Assembly (NCBI RefSeq): GCF_017743995.1
Contig: NZ_JAGHRB010000002.1
Coordinates: forward strand, 1-64,000
Length of the DNA stretch: 64,000 nt
Source of the DNA: Ruegeria sp. R13_0
GTDB taxonomy: Bacteria > Pseudomonadota > Alphaproteobacteria > Rhodobacterales > Rhodobacteraceae
Direction: 5' to 3'
The translations under genes and the position numbers were made by a program. Positions 37,979-45,304 of the stretch are shown here, one piece after another (positions within the stretch are counted from its first letter, which is position 1; every line of letters begins with the position of its first letter). A model generated the notes under the pieces. That model was not told the DNA's origin. It saw only the letters and a list, made by a program, of their open reading frames with translations, and searched no databases.

Positions 37979-37994
37979 TTGAAGGCGCTTTGAC
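37979..37994. promoter_or_regulatory. Second LacI-type operator in front of aglR
   Basis: TTGAAGGCGCTTTGAC matches 13 of 16 positions of the operator at 37827. It ends 5 bases before the aglR start, so bound repressor would also limit its own gene. The two sites are 152 bases centre to centre, which allows a DNA loop. Confidence 0.6.
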
Positions 37995-37999
37995 TACCT

Positions 38000-39034
38000 A
38001 TGAACCTCAAGCAGCTCTCTGAAACACTGGGTCTTTCGCAAACCACGGTCAGCCGGGCGCTGAACGGCTACCCTGAGGTCAACGCTGAAACACGTCTGAG
38101 GGTTGAGGCTGCTGCAGCCAAACACGGCTACCGCCCTAACAGCCGCGCCAAAGGGTTGGCGACGGGCAAGTCCATGGTCATCGGTCACGTCATCCCCAGC
38201 TCATCAAGGCATGAAATGGTGAACCCGATCTTCGGCGATTTCGTCGCCGGAGCATCAAAAACATATGCCGAGCATGGCTATGACATGATGTTCACCAACG
38301 CCGATGACACCTCGATCGAGGCGGCCTATCGCAATCTATTTCAACGCGGAGCGGTCGACGGTGTCGTGCTGCAGGGCCCAAAGGTCAACGAGCCAAGGAT
38401 CGAGGTTCTGACGCGCATGGCGGTGCCGTTCATCGTTCATGGCCGCTCAACCGGCGTGCAGGCCGAATATGACTGGATTGATGTGAACAACAAAAGTTCG
38501 TTCCAGCGCGCGACGCAGTTTCTGATTGATCTGGGCCACCGTCGCATCGCCCTGATAAACGGGCTTGAGGATATGGACTTTGCCCAACGTCGTCGTGCCG
38601 GATATCTGGACGCTCTGCAGCAGGCAGGGCTGATGCCGGATGCCGCCTTAATGCGCAGCGCCGAAATGACCGAGGTCTATGGCCATCGGGAAACCCATCA
38701 GATGCTGCAGATCGCAGAGCCACCGACCGCAATTCTAGCATCGTCGATGATCACTGCCATAGGCGTGCGCCGCGCGCTGGAAGAAGCCGGGCTGCAGATG
38801 GGGCGGGATATTTCAGTCATCGCCCATGACGATGATCTTTCCTACCTGAAAAATGGTCAGGATGTGCCGATCTTCACCGCAACGCGGTCCTCGGTTCGGG
38901 ACGCTGGCGAAATGGCCGCCGAGATGCTGATCCAGCGGATCAAGTCTCCGGCAGCGCCGGTGCAAACTAGTTTGCTTGAGGCCGAGTTGGTCGTCGGGCG
39001 ATCAACCGGGCCTGCGCCCACCGGGGTGCGGTGA
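38000..39034 (+). CDS. aglR: LacI-family regulator of alpha-glucoside genes
   Basis: A 344-residue LacI-type repressor beginning MNLKQLSETLGLSQTTVSRA, so the recognition helix starts within the first 20 residues. The core has SMVIGHVIPSSS, GVVLQGPKVNEPR and HRRIALINGLEDM. It diverges from aglEFGAK and leads the operon with the GH1-glucokinase fusion; operators lie on both sides of the gap. It probably responds to an alpha-glucoside or glucose. Confidence 0.9.
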   Translation: MNLKQLSETLGLSQTTVSRALNGYPEVNAETRLRVEAAAAKHGYRPNSRAKGLATGKSMVIGHVIPSSSRHEMVNPIFGDFVAGASKTYAEHGYDMMFTNADDTSIEAAYRNLFQRGAVDGVVLQGPKVNEPRIEVLTRMAVPFIVHGRSTGVQAEYDWIDVNNKSSFQRATQFLIDLGHRRIALINGLEDMDFAQRRRAGYLDALQQAGLMPDAALMRSAEMTEVYGHRETHQMLQIAEPPTAILASSMITAIGVRRALEEAGLQMGRDISVIAHDDDLSYLKNGQDVPIFTATRSSVRDAGEMAAEMLIQRIKSPAAPVQTSLLEAELVVGRSTGPAPTGVR

Positions 39035-41361
39035 TGAAATACACACGCAAAGACTTCCCCGACGATTTTCTATTCGGCGTCGCAACATCCGCCTACCAGA
39101 TCGAAGGCCACGCTCAAGGCGGTGCGGGTCGGACGCATTGGGACAGTTTCGCGGCCACGCCCGGAAACGTTGTCGGCGCGGAAAATGGCGCCCTCGCCTG
39201 CGATCACCTGAATCGGTTCGAAGAAGATTTTGATCTGGTTCAGGATGCTGGGTTTGATTGCTATCGCTTTTCGACCAGCTGGGCGCGTGTTTTGCCCGAA
39301 GGTCGTGGGCATGTAAACCAAGCTGGGCTGGACTATTACGACCGCCTAGCGGACGCGCTGCTTGAACGCGGCATCCGCCCCTGTGCGACGCTCTACCACT
39401 GGGAGCTGCCTTCGGCGCTTGCCGATATGGGGGGCTGGCGCAATCGGGATATCGCCGGGTGGTTCGCCGATTTCACCCAAGTGATCATGGGCCGGATCGG
39501 AGACCGCATGTATTCGGTCGCGCCGATCAATGAGCCGTGGTGCGTCAGCTGGCTCAGCCATTTCGAAGGCCATCACGCACCGGGTTTGCGTGATATTCGC
39601 GCGGCCGCACGTGCGATGCATCATGTTCTTCTGGCCCATGGCAGCGCCATTCAGACAATGCGCAGCCTAGGCATGTCCAATCTGGGCGCTGTCTTCAACC
39701 TAGAATGGGCGGAGCCTGCGGATGATGGCGCGGCTGCACAGCAGGCGGCCGCGCTCTATGACGGGATCTACAACCGGTTTTTCTTGGGCGGCGTGTTCAA
39801 AAAAGCCTATCCCGACAACGTGCTGGAGGGGCTGGAGCCTCATTTGCCCGAAGGTTGGCAAGATGACTTCGACACTATCGGGGCACCTGTCGATTGGTGC
39901 GGCTTGAACTACTACACCCGCAAGCTGATTGCCTCGGCAGACAGTGCATGGCCAAGCCTGACCGAAGTGCCCGGCCCTCTGCCCAAGACCCAGATGGGTT
40001 GGGAGATCGACCCCGACGCCCTGACCCGATTTCTGAAAAGGACCGCAGAAGACTATACCGGTGATCTTCCGATCTATGTTACAGAGAACGGCATGGCGAG
40101 CGCCGAGCGCCAGCAGGATGATGAGCGCATCGCCTATCTGGACTCTCACTTGACGGCGGTTCAACAGGCTTTGGCCGCAGATGTACCCGTAAAGGGGTAT
40201 TTTATCTGGTCTTTGCTGGACAACTACGAATGGGCCTATGGCTATGAAAAACGGTTTGGATTGGTAGACGTGGATTTTGAGACGCTGGACCGCAAACCCA
40301 AAGCCTCCTTCGCTGCCGTAAAGGCCGCACTTTCCGAGGGCGCCGCCGACCGGCAGGCTTATCGCCAGCCGTCTGGGTCTTTGCGTCCACATTGGACATT
40401 GGTGGCCGATATAGGTGGAACGAATACGCGTCTGGGCGTTGTCTCCGATGGTAAGCTGACCGCATTGCACAAACACCCGACGGGCACCCTGCCTGATCTG
40501 CTGAATGCGTTGCATGATATACGGGATGAGATCGGCACCGCGCCGCAAGCCGTGGTCGCAGCCGGGGCCGGACCGGTGCGTGACGGGCGCATCCAACTGA
40601 CCAACGCGAATTTGGACCTGTCCGAGGACGCCCTGGCCAAGGCGACAGGGGCCGCCAACACCTATGTAATCAATGACTTCACCGCAGCAGCGTGGTCCGT
40701 GGCCGAAGTGACCGAAGCTGAGGTATCTGTGCTGCAAGGCTCTGCCACTCCGCCGATGGGCACGCGTTTGGTCGTTGGGCCTGGAACCGGTTTGGGTGTC
40801 GGTGCGCTGCTCTACTCCGAGGGGCATTTCCACACCGTTTCGGGCGAAGGCGGCCATGTGGGCCTGTCCCCACGCACGCGGGATGAGGTCGACGTCTTCG
40901 ACGCAGCCCGCCATCTGGCACCCGAATGCTTTTTCGACAACAGCCTCGTACTTGAGGCCGAAATGTTCCTCAGTGGAACCGGCTTGCCAATCCTCTATCA
41001 AGCCGCTGGCATGGCGGCTGGGCAAGCACAGCCTCCGGTTCGCACTGCCCGAGATATTCTGCAGGACGCACGCGACGGTAAGGACCCGGTCGCCGTTCGC
41101 ACCGCAGATTTGTTCATAAGCCATCTGGGTGCGTTGATGGGTGATATGGCCGTCACAGTGATGCCTGCCGGTGGCGTCTTCCTTGTGGGTGGCGTCGCCG
41201 AGAAAAACCGCTGGATGTTTGGCGAAACCTTCTGCGACGCGTTCAATGCAGGCGGGCGCTTCAGCGAGTTGCGGCAGTCGATGAACCTTTATATCTCGGA
41301 ACAGGCCGAATTTGGCATTGTTGGCGCTAACAACTTCTGTAAAAATGCGCTTCAGCGATAA
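39034..41361 (+). CDS. Fused GH1 beta-glucosidase and glucokinase
   Basis: A single open frame of about 775 residues with two complete enzymes. Residues 1 to about 436 are a GH1 beta-glucosidase: FLFGVATSAYQIEG, TLYHWELPSAL, the acid/base Glu in PINEPW (about 167) and the nucleophile Glu in YVTENG (about 351). After a linker of about 18 residues, a full-length glucokinase starts with LVADIGGTNTRLGVV (about 457), followed by VINDFTAAAW, VVGPGTGLGVGA and SGEGGHVGL. All catalytic motifs of both parts are intact. The fusion could hand glucose released from a beta-glucoside straight to phosphorylation. The ATG at 39034 overlaps the aglR stop (TGATG); a GTG at 39031 is also in frame. Usually these are two genes. 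Confidence 0.9.
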   Translation: MKYTRKDFPDDFLFGVATSAYQIEGHAQGGAGRTHWDSFAATPGNVVGAENGALACDHLNRFEEDFDLVQDAGFDCYRFSTSWARVLPEGRGHVNQAGLDYYDRLADALLERGIRPCATLYHWELPSALADMGGWRNRDIAGWFADFTQVIMGRIGDRMYSVAPINEPWCVSWLSHFEGHHAPGLRDIRAAARAMHHVLLAHGSAIQTMRSLGMSNLGAVFNLEWAEPADDGAAAQQAAALYDGIYNRFFLGGVFKKAYPDNVLEGLEPHLPEGWQDDFDTIGAPVDWCGLNYYTRKLIASADSAWPSLTEVPGPLPKTQMGWEIDPDALTRFLKRTAEDYTGDLPIYVTENGMASAERQQDDERIAYLDSHLTAVQQALAADVPVKGYFIWSLLDNYEWAYGYEKRFGLVDVDFETLDRKPKASFAAVKAALSEGAADRQAYRQPSGSLRPHWTLVADIGGTNTRLGVVSDGKLTALHKHPTGTLPDLLNALHDIRDEIGTAPQAVVAAGAGPVRDGRIQLTNANLDLSEDALAKATGAANTYVINDFTAAAWSVAEVTEAEVSVLQGSATPPMGTRLVVGPGTGLGVGALLYSEGHFHTVSGEGGHVGLSPRTRDEVDVFDAARHLAPECFFDNSLVLEAEMFLSGTGLPILYQAAGMAAGQAQPPVRTARDILQDARDGKDPVAVRTADLFISHLGALMGDMAVTVMPAGGVFLVGGVAEKNRWMFGETFCDAFNAGGRFSELRQSMNLYISEQAEFGIVGANNFCKNALQR

Positions 41362-41389
41362 CTGAGCGTAATTTGGAAGAGGATGTGGG

Positions 41390-42316
41390 ATGATCCTGTG
41401 TTGCGGAGAAGCCCTGATCGACATGATTACTGAGCCGACCCTGTCCGGGCAGGACGGTTTCGTTCCCCATTCCGGCGGAGCTATATTTAATACCTCTATC
41501 GCTTTGGGCCGGTTGGGCGCGCCGGTTGGCCTGCTGACCGGTCTGTCCTCGGACATGTTCGGGCGGCAATTGGCTGATGACCTGAGGGCCAGCCATGTGG
41601 ACACGACACATGTGATTGCCTCGGACAGGCCGACCACGCTGGCGTTTGTTCAACTGAAGGACGGTCACGCCACATACACGTTTGTCGATGAAAACACTGC
41701 GGGTCGGATGCTGCGGGCCGAGGATATGCCGCGCCAACTCCCCGCGGTTTCAGCGCTGTATTTTGGTGGCATCAGCCTTGCCTGTGAGCCTTGCGCGGAT
41801 GCCTATGCCGCGATGCTGGCGCAACATGGCGCGAACTGTGCTGTGATGTTGGACCCCAATATCCGACCCGGTTTCATACAGGATCAGACCCGCTACCGCA
41901 CGCGGTTGAACCAGATGATAGAACAGGCCGATATCGTCAAAGTCTCGGATGAGGATCTAGATTGGATCATCCCCGGCCCTGAAAGTCACGATCAGAAAGT
42001 CCCCCTGCTGCTTCAAGCAGGCCCCTCCGCCGTCATCGTCACCCGCGGGAGCGAGGGCGCCTCAGGCTATCTGGCCAACGGCACGGTGGTCTCAGTCCCT
42101 GTCAAACCGGTGCAAGTCGTGGATACGGTTGGCGCGGGGGACACGTTTAACGCCGGGGTTCTGGCCTCGCTGGAACAGGCTGGCCAGCTGACAAAGCCGG
42201 GCTTGAAAGCACTGTCCCCGGATGCGCTACGTGATGCTTTGACCTTGGGCGCAGAGGTGGCTGCTGTGACCGTCTCGCGCGCCGGAGCCAACCCGCCCTG
42301 GTCGCATGAACTATAG
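41390..42316 (+). CDS. PfkB-family sugar kinase, probable fructokinase
   Basis: A 308-residue ribokinase-fold kinase. The N-terminal sugar-binding part reads CCGEALIDMI and HSGGAIFNTSIALGRLG; the ATP/anion-hole motif with the catalytic Asp is VDTVGAGDTFNAGVL. The form is that of fructokinases. It lies 28 bases after the fusion gene and before a D-lyxose/mannose isomerase, so fructose from sucrose hydrolysis or from mannose isomerisation is the likely substrate. The ribosome site GAGGATG precedes the start. Confidence 0.85.
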   Translation: MILCCGEALIDMITEPTLSGQDGFVPHSGGAIFNTSIALGRLGAPVGLLTGLSSDMFGRQLADDLRASHVDTTHVIASDRPTTLAFVQLKDGHATYTFVDENTAGRMLRAEDMPRQLPAVSALYFGGISLACEPCADAYAAMLAQHGANCAVMLDPNIRPGFIQDQTRYRTRLNQMIEQADIVKVSDEDLDWIIPGPESHDQKVPLLLQAGPSAVIVTRGSEGASGYLANGTVVSVPVKPVQVVDTVGAGDTFNAGVLASLEQAGQLTKPGLKALSPDALRDALTLGAEVAAVTVSRAGANPPWSHEL

Positions 42317-42334
42317 CCCTACGAAGAGTCCGAG

Positions 42335-43000
42335 ATGAAACGATCCGAAATCAACCGTATCAAGACCGAAGCCCAGGCATTCATCAGTTCATTTGGTACC
42401 GTTCTGCCGCCTTTCGCAGATTGGACACCTGAGCAGATGCGCAGCGCCCAGGCGGACAGTATCCGTGCCCATGGGCTAGGTTGGGATATCACCGACTACG
42501 GTCAAGGCAAGTTTGATGAACTTGGGTTGTTCCTGTTCACCCTGCGCAACGGCAACGTCAGCGATCTGAGCCGGGGGCGCGGTATGCTATATGCCGAAAA
42601 GCTACTGATCTCTCGCGACAAACAGCTGTCGCCGATGCACCGCCATATCGTCAAAGCCGAGGACATCATCAACCGTGGGGGCGGCGATCTGGTTATGGAA
42701 ATCTATGCCTCGGACCCCGATGGCGGTATCGACCGGGATACCCCGGTCACCGTTCCAAGCGATGCCTGCCCTGTCACCATACAGCCCGGAGAGCATCTGC
42801 GCCTGAAGCCAGGCCAGAGCGTGACCTTGATGCCCGGCATCTGGCACGCCTTCTGGGCGGAAGGTGGGGATTGCTTGATTGGCGAAGTCTCTACCGTGAA
42901 TGACGACCGAACGGACAACGTATTCGAAGACCCGATCCCACGCTTTGCAACAATCGAAGAAGATGCAGCGCCGGATTTCCTGTTGGTTGCCGACTACTGA
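42335..43000 (+). CDS. D-lyxose ketol-isomerase family protein (D-lyxose/D-mannose isomerase)
   Basis: A 221-residue cupin-fold isomerase. Metal ligands are visible in LSPMHRHIVKAEDI (two His and Glu) and PGIWHAFWAEGG (His). The start MKRSEINRIKTEAQAFI and the RGRGMLYAEKLLISRDKQ region match the D-lyxose isomerase family, which turns D-lyxose to D-xylulose and D-mannose to D-fructose. Followed by a fructokinase-like enzyme in the same operon, the mannose-to-fructose reaction is attractive but inferred. It is the last gene of the aglR operon. Confidence 0.85.
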   Translation: MKRSEINRIKTEAQAFISSFGTVLPPFADWTPEQMRSAQADSIRAHGLGWDITDYGQGKFDELGLFLFTLRNGNVSDLSRGRGMLYAEKLLISRDKQLSPMHRHIVKAEDIINRGGGDLVMEIYASDPDGGIDRDTPVTVPSDACPVTIQPGEHLRLKPGQSVTLMPGIWHAFWAEGGDCLIGEVSTVNDDRTDNVFEDPIPRFATIEEDAAPDFLLVADY

Positions 43001-43029
43001 CTTCATTAAGAATTTCGCGCTTGCATTTT

Positions 43030-43046
43030 CTGACTATTTTAGTCAG
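43030..43046. promoter_or_regulatory. Iron-box-like palindrome before two unknown genes
   Basis: CTGACTATTTTAGTCAG is an inverted repeat (CTGACT / AGTCAG, 5-base A/T centre). It resembles the 'Iron-Rhodo-box' reported upstream of iron-responsive genes in Rhodobacterales, as I remember that consensus. A further AGTCAG follows at 43061-43066. It lies 75 bases before the gene at 43121, a normal promoter distance. Confidence 0.5.
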
Positions 43047-43120
43047 TTAACGGCCGACCCAGTCAGATTCCGTTGGAATCATCGCCCGGTCCTATTTTTG
43101 CGACCGAAAGATGACCTGAC

Positions 43121-43342
43121 ATGCGAAAACCCCTCGCCGACCTGTTGGCCATGGACGCGGTTGCCAGCCGCCATGGCTGCGCATTGAAACCGAAACTGAG
43201 GCAGGCAATTGAGGCTGATCTCAGCTTTCCGGCCCGCGCTGCATCGCCGCGTCCTGAAACGCCGATTGACCCAAACACCCTTCCGCAAAACGTCCACCCT
43301 TTGGTCGTGAAAGCCCCCAAACCCAAAAGGGAACGCGCATGA
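43121..43342 (+). CDS. Small hypothetical protein, first of a two-gene unit
   Basis: A 73-residue basic protein beginning MRKPLADLLAMDAVASRHGC. The C-terminal half is rich in Pro and Lys (PRPETPIDPNTL, then KAPKPKRERA) and is likely disordered. No signal peptide or membrane segment. Its stop overlaps the next start (ATGA), a strong sign that both are real. Possible iron control is suggested by the palindrome upstream. I do not recognise a family. Confidence 0.6.
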   Translation: MRKPLADLLAMDAVASRHGCALKPKLRQAIEADLSFPARAASPRPETPIDPNTLPQNVHPLVVKAPKPKRERA

Positions 43343-43827
43343 AACACTCGGCACCTAACCACACAATGCCCTTCACCGAATTTGACGGTTTCGAACGCGG
43401 TTTGTTGCCTGTCATGCGGCACTTCATTCTCAGTTTGACCGCGCCGGAAACGCAGGCGTGGCAACATGCCTTTTCGGTCGCAATCGAACGTTGGGGGCGC
43501 GATCAGGGGCTGGTTCTGGCGCATCTGGTCTTCAAAGTCGTCAAGGCCACGCTACACACCCGCCCTCTGGGGCTGGCCTTCAACGACCCGCTTTGCGTTG
43601 AAACACGGCACGAGCTGACATGTGACGAACGCGCCCTGCTGCGGATGCTGCACCACATGCGGCGCGACGAAACCCCGGCGGCGCGCGATGCCGTGAGCGA
43701 ATTGACCGGAGGCTACCCGGACGCCCATCTGATACAGGCCGGTTTGACTCTGGCCAGCCAGTTCCCGACCGATGGCGTCGGACCGGCCCAACCCGCCCGC
43801 AGGCCAACCCTGCGCGTGGTCCGTTAG
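43339..43827 (+). CDS. Hypothetical protein, second of a two-gene unit
   Basis: A 162-residue soluble protein. It has an aromatic helical start (FDGFERGLLPVMRHFILSL), a central AFSVAIERWGRDQGLVLAHL region, and a C-terminal part with LTCDERALLRMLHHMRRDET and a single CVETRHELTCDE pair of cysteines seven residues apart. No signal peptide, nucleotide site or known catalytic motif is visible. It is coupled to the small gene before it and followed by the cobalamin riboswitch. The context between an iron-like box and a B12 transport operon suggests a metal-related role, which is inference only. Confidence 0.7.
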   Translation: MKHSAPNHTMPFTEFDGFERGLLPVMRHFILSLTAPETQAWQHAFSVAIERWGRDQGLVLAHLVFKVVKATLHTRPLGLAFNDPLCVETRHELTCDERALLRMLHHMRRDETPAARDAVSELTGGYPDAHLIQAGLTLASQFPTDGVGPAQPARRPTLRVVR

Positions 43828-43841
43828 CGCGATTCCGGCGC

Positions 43842-43871
43842 TTGACAAGAGGAGCGCGAGCAGACTAGCTG
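43842..43871 (+). promoter_or_regulatory. Candidate promoter of the cobalamin riboswitch operon
   Basis: A consensus -35 TTGACA lies at 43842-43847; a weak -10 (TAGCTG) follows at 43866-43871 after 18 bases. It directly precedes the riboswitch and lies after the stop of the upstream gene. Confidence 0.45.
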
Positions 43872-43877
43872 CTCTGG

Positions 43878-44056
43878 ATGGTTCCCGACGGCCCGCGCCT
43901 GAGGGATGAAAATGGGAATACGGTGCGGCCCAAGGGCCAATGCCGTGACTGCCCCCGCAACTGTAAGCGGAGAGCGACGCCACAAAACCACTGGCCTCAA
44001 GGTCGGGAAGGTTGGCCAAGCAACGACCCGCAAGTCAGGAGACCTGCCATCACAGT
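43878..44056 (+). ncRNA. Cobalamin (B12) riboswitch
   Basis: The conserved core is easy to follow: GATGAAAATGGGAATACGGTG, here in part, at about 43906-43924, then AATGCCGTGACTGCCCCCGC and AACTGTAAGCGG (43939-43970), GCCAC...CCACTGG, GGTCGGGAAGG and the closing CCCGCAAGTCAGGAGACCTG (the B12 box, about 44027-44046). A GGT near 43880 pairs with ACC at the end. Downstream a small hairpin, CCGGG (44066-44070) with CCCGG (44080-44084), abuts the ribosome site AAGGAGG at 44085-44091, so control of translation start is likely. B12 binding would lower expression of the transport genes. Confidence 0.93.
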
Positions 44057-44095
44057 TCAACCAACCCGGGGCGGGGTGTCCCGGAAGGAGGCTCG

Positions 44096-44179
44096 ATGGC
44101 ACATCTGCGTGCTGATGCAACTCATGGCTTTTGCCTTCACTCGGCTTTTGTTCAAGTCGGCGACGCGTGCCTTGGCTGA
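44096..44179 (+). CDS. Candidate 27-residue leader peptide after the riboswitch
   Basis: The only strong ribosome site after the riboswitch (GGAAGGAGG, 5 bases of spacing) serves the ATG at 44096. This frame is open for 27 codons, MAHLRADATHGFCLHSAFVQ to DACLG, and stops at 44177-44179. It contains three His and two Cys. The next gene, DUF1636, is read in another frame and has no ribosome site of its own near its natural N-terminus. The TGA overlaps a TTG at 44172 in the DUF1636 frame, so the small frame could couple translation into it. No homology is known to me. Confidence 0.45.
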   Translation: MAHLRADATHGFCLHSAFVQVGDACLG

Positions 44180-44519
44180 TCATTTCGTCCTGATATGCGG
44201 CATCTGCAATGGGCCGATCCCCGCGCATAAGGCGAAGGAAACGCTGGATAGCCAGCTGCCTGCTGGGTTCTCAACACGCCTGATCGACTGTATGGCCGGG
44301 TGTGACCGCCCGATGACGGTCGGGCTGTTGGCCAAGGGCAAGGCGCAATATCTGTTTGGCGATATTCAATCCCCTGCCGATCTGAGCGCTTTGGCCGAGT
44401 TCGCCCATCAGTTCCGGGCTAGCGAGGATGGTTGGACCAGCGCCTCGACCCGTCCTTTGGCGCTCTACACCAAAACCCTGTCGCGCATGCCCTGCCTGCC
44501 ACCGGAGGACGTGGCATGA
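44115..44519 (+). CDS. DUF1636 family metal-binding-like protein in B12 transport operon
   Basis: A cysteine-containing protein of the DUF1636 family. Recognisable parts are VLICGICNGPI, the DCMAGCDRPMTVGLLAKGKA segment and YLFGDIQSPADLSALAEFAH. Proteins of this family are often encoded next to cobalamin or cobalt genes; the Cys pairs suggest iron-sulfur or metal binding. The start is unresolved. The ATG at 44115 gives 134 residues with an odd hydrophobic lead (MQLMAFAFTRLLFK). A TTG at 44172 would give the short N-terminus usual for the family and would be coupled to the 27-codon frame before it. The stop overlaps the ATPase start (ATGA). Confidence 0.75.
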   Translation: MQLMAFAFTRLLFKSATRALADHFVLICGICNGPIPAHKAKETLDSQLPAGFSTRLIDCMAGCDRPMTVGLLAKGKAQYLFGDIQSPADLSALAEFAHQFRASEDGWTSASTRPLALYTKTLSRMPCLPPEDVA

Positions 44520-45292
44520 GCTTTCTGGTCGCTGAAAACCTGGAATACTACGCCCTGAACGGCGATGTTCTGCTGCGCGACACCTCGTTTACCCTTGAGG
44601 AAGGCGCGATATTGGCCGTTGCTGGCCCGAACGGGGCCGGCAAGACGACGCTGCTCAACCTCTTGTGCGGTGTCGCAAAACTGGCGCTGGGCGATGTACG
44701 TATTCAGGGCCAAAGCCTGCGGAAACTGTCGTCGCTAGAACGTGCCAGACGGATTGCCGTTGTCGGCCAGCAGGAAATACCCGACGGGCGGCTGCAACTG
44801 CGCGACTATGTAGCGCTGGGACAAATCCCAATCAGGGCCGACAAATCCGCCGAGGCTCTTCAAACGGACCTGCAGCGCGTGCTCGACATCACCGAACTGT
44901 CTCATCTGGCGGGCAAACAGATGGCACAACTGTCGGGCGGAGAGCGCCAGCGCGCCCATATCGCACGGGCTTTGGCGCAGAACCCCTCGCTGCTGTTTTT
45001 GGATGAGCCGACCAACCATCTCGACCCTGATGCCAAAGGGCACATGCTGTCTCTGGTGGCCGAGTTGGGTGTGACGGTTGTGATGATCGTCCACGATCTG
45101 GTCATGATCCCCGAATTCGCCAGCCACGTCGCCCTGATGAAGAACACACAGCTGACGGCCTTCGGCCCGGTCGCCGAGGTTCTGACCCCAGACCGCGTGC
45201 GCGAGACTTTTGGTGTTGACTATTTGTGTTTCCAGCACGAAGGACGCGTGATCCCCGCGCTGGACATCCGAAAACGAAAGCTTTCATCTTAA
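44516..45292 (+). CDS. btuD: B12-type ABC transporter ATPase
   Basis: A 258-residue ATPase of the iron-siderophore/B12 importer family. Walker A is GPNGAGKTTLL, signature LSGGERQRAHIARAL, Walker B LLFLDEPTNHLD, switch His in VMIVHDLVMI. The start at 44516 overlaps the DUF1636 stop; a longer reading to 44432 lies within that gene. Under the cobalamin riboswitch, B12 or a cobalt chelate is the likely cargo rather than a siderophore. Confidence 0.88.
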   Translation: MSFLVAENLEYYALNGDVLLRDTSFTLEEGAILAVAGPNGAGKTTLLNLLCGVAKLALGDVRIQGQSLRKLSSLERARRIAVVGQQEIPDGRLQLRDYVALGQIPIRADKSAEALQTDLQRVLDITELSHLAGKQMAQLSGGERQRAHIARALAQNPSLLFLDEPTNHLDPDAKGHMLSLVAELGVTVVMIVHDLVMIPEFASHVALMKNTQLTAFGPVAEVLTPDRVRETFGVDYLCFQHEGRVIPALDIRKRKLSS

Positions 45293-45304
45293 CAGGAGAG
45301 ATTG

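Noticed and set aside
39700-41637. A 645-codon open frame on the minus strand
   Set aside because: It lies antisense to the GH1-glucokinase fusion and PfkB gene, has no family motifs and is rich in Arg, Gln and His, as expected for a shadow frame in high-GC DNA.
43121-44095. HemP or other known haem-uptake genes next to the iron-like box
   Set aside because: Neither small protein has the length or motif of HemP, and no haem transport genes lie nearby.
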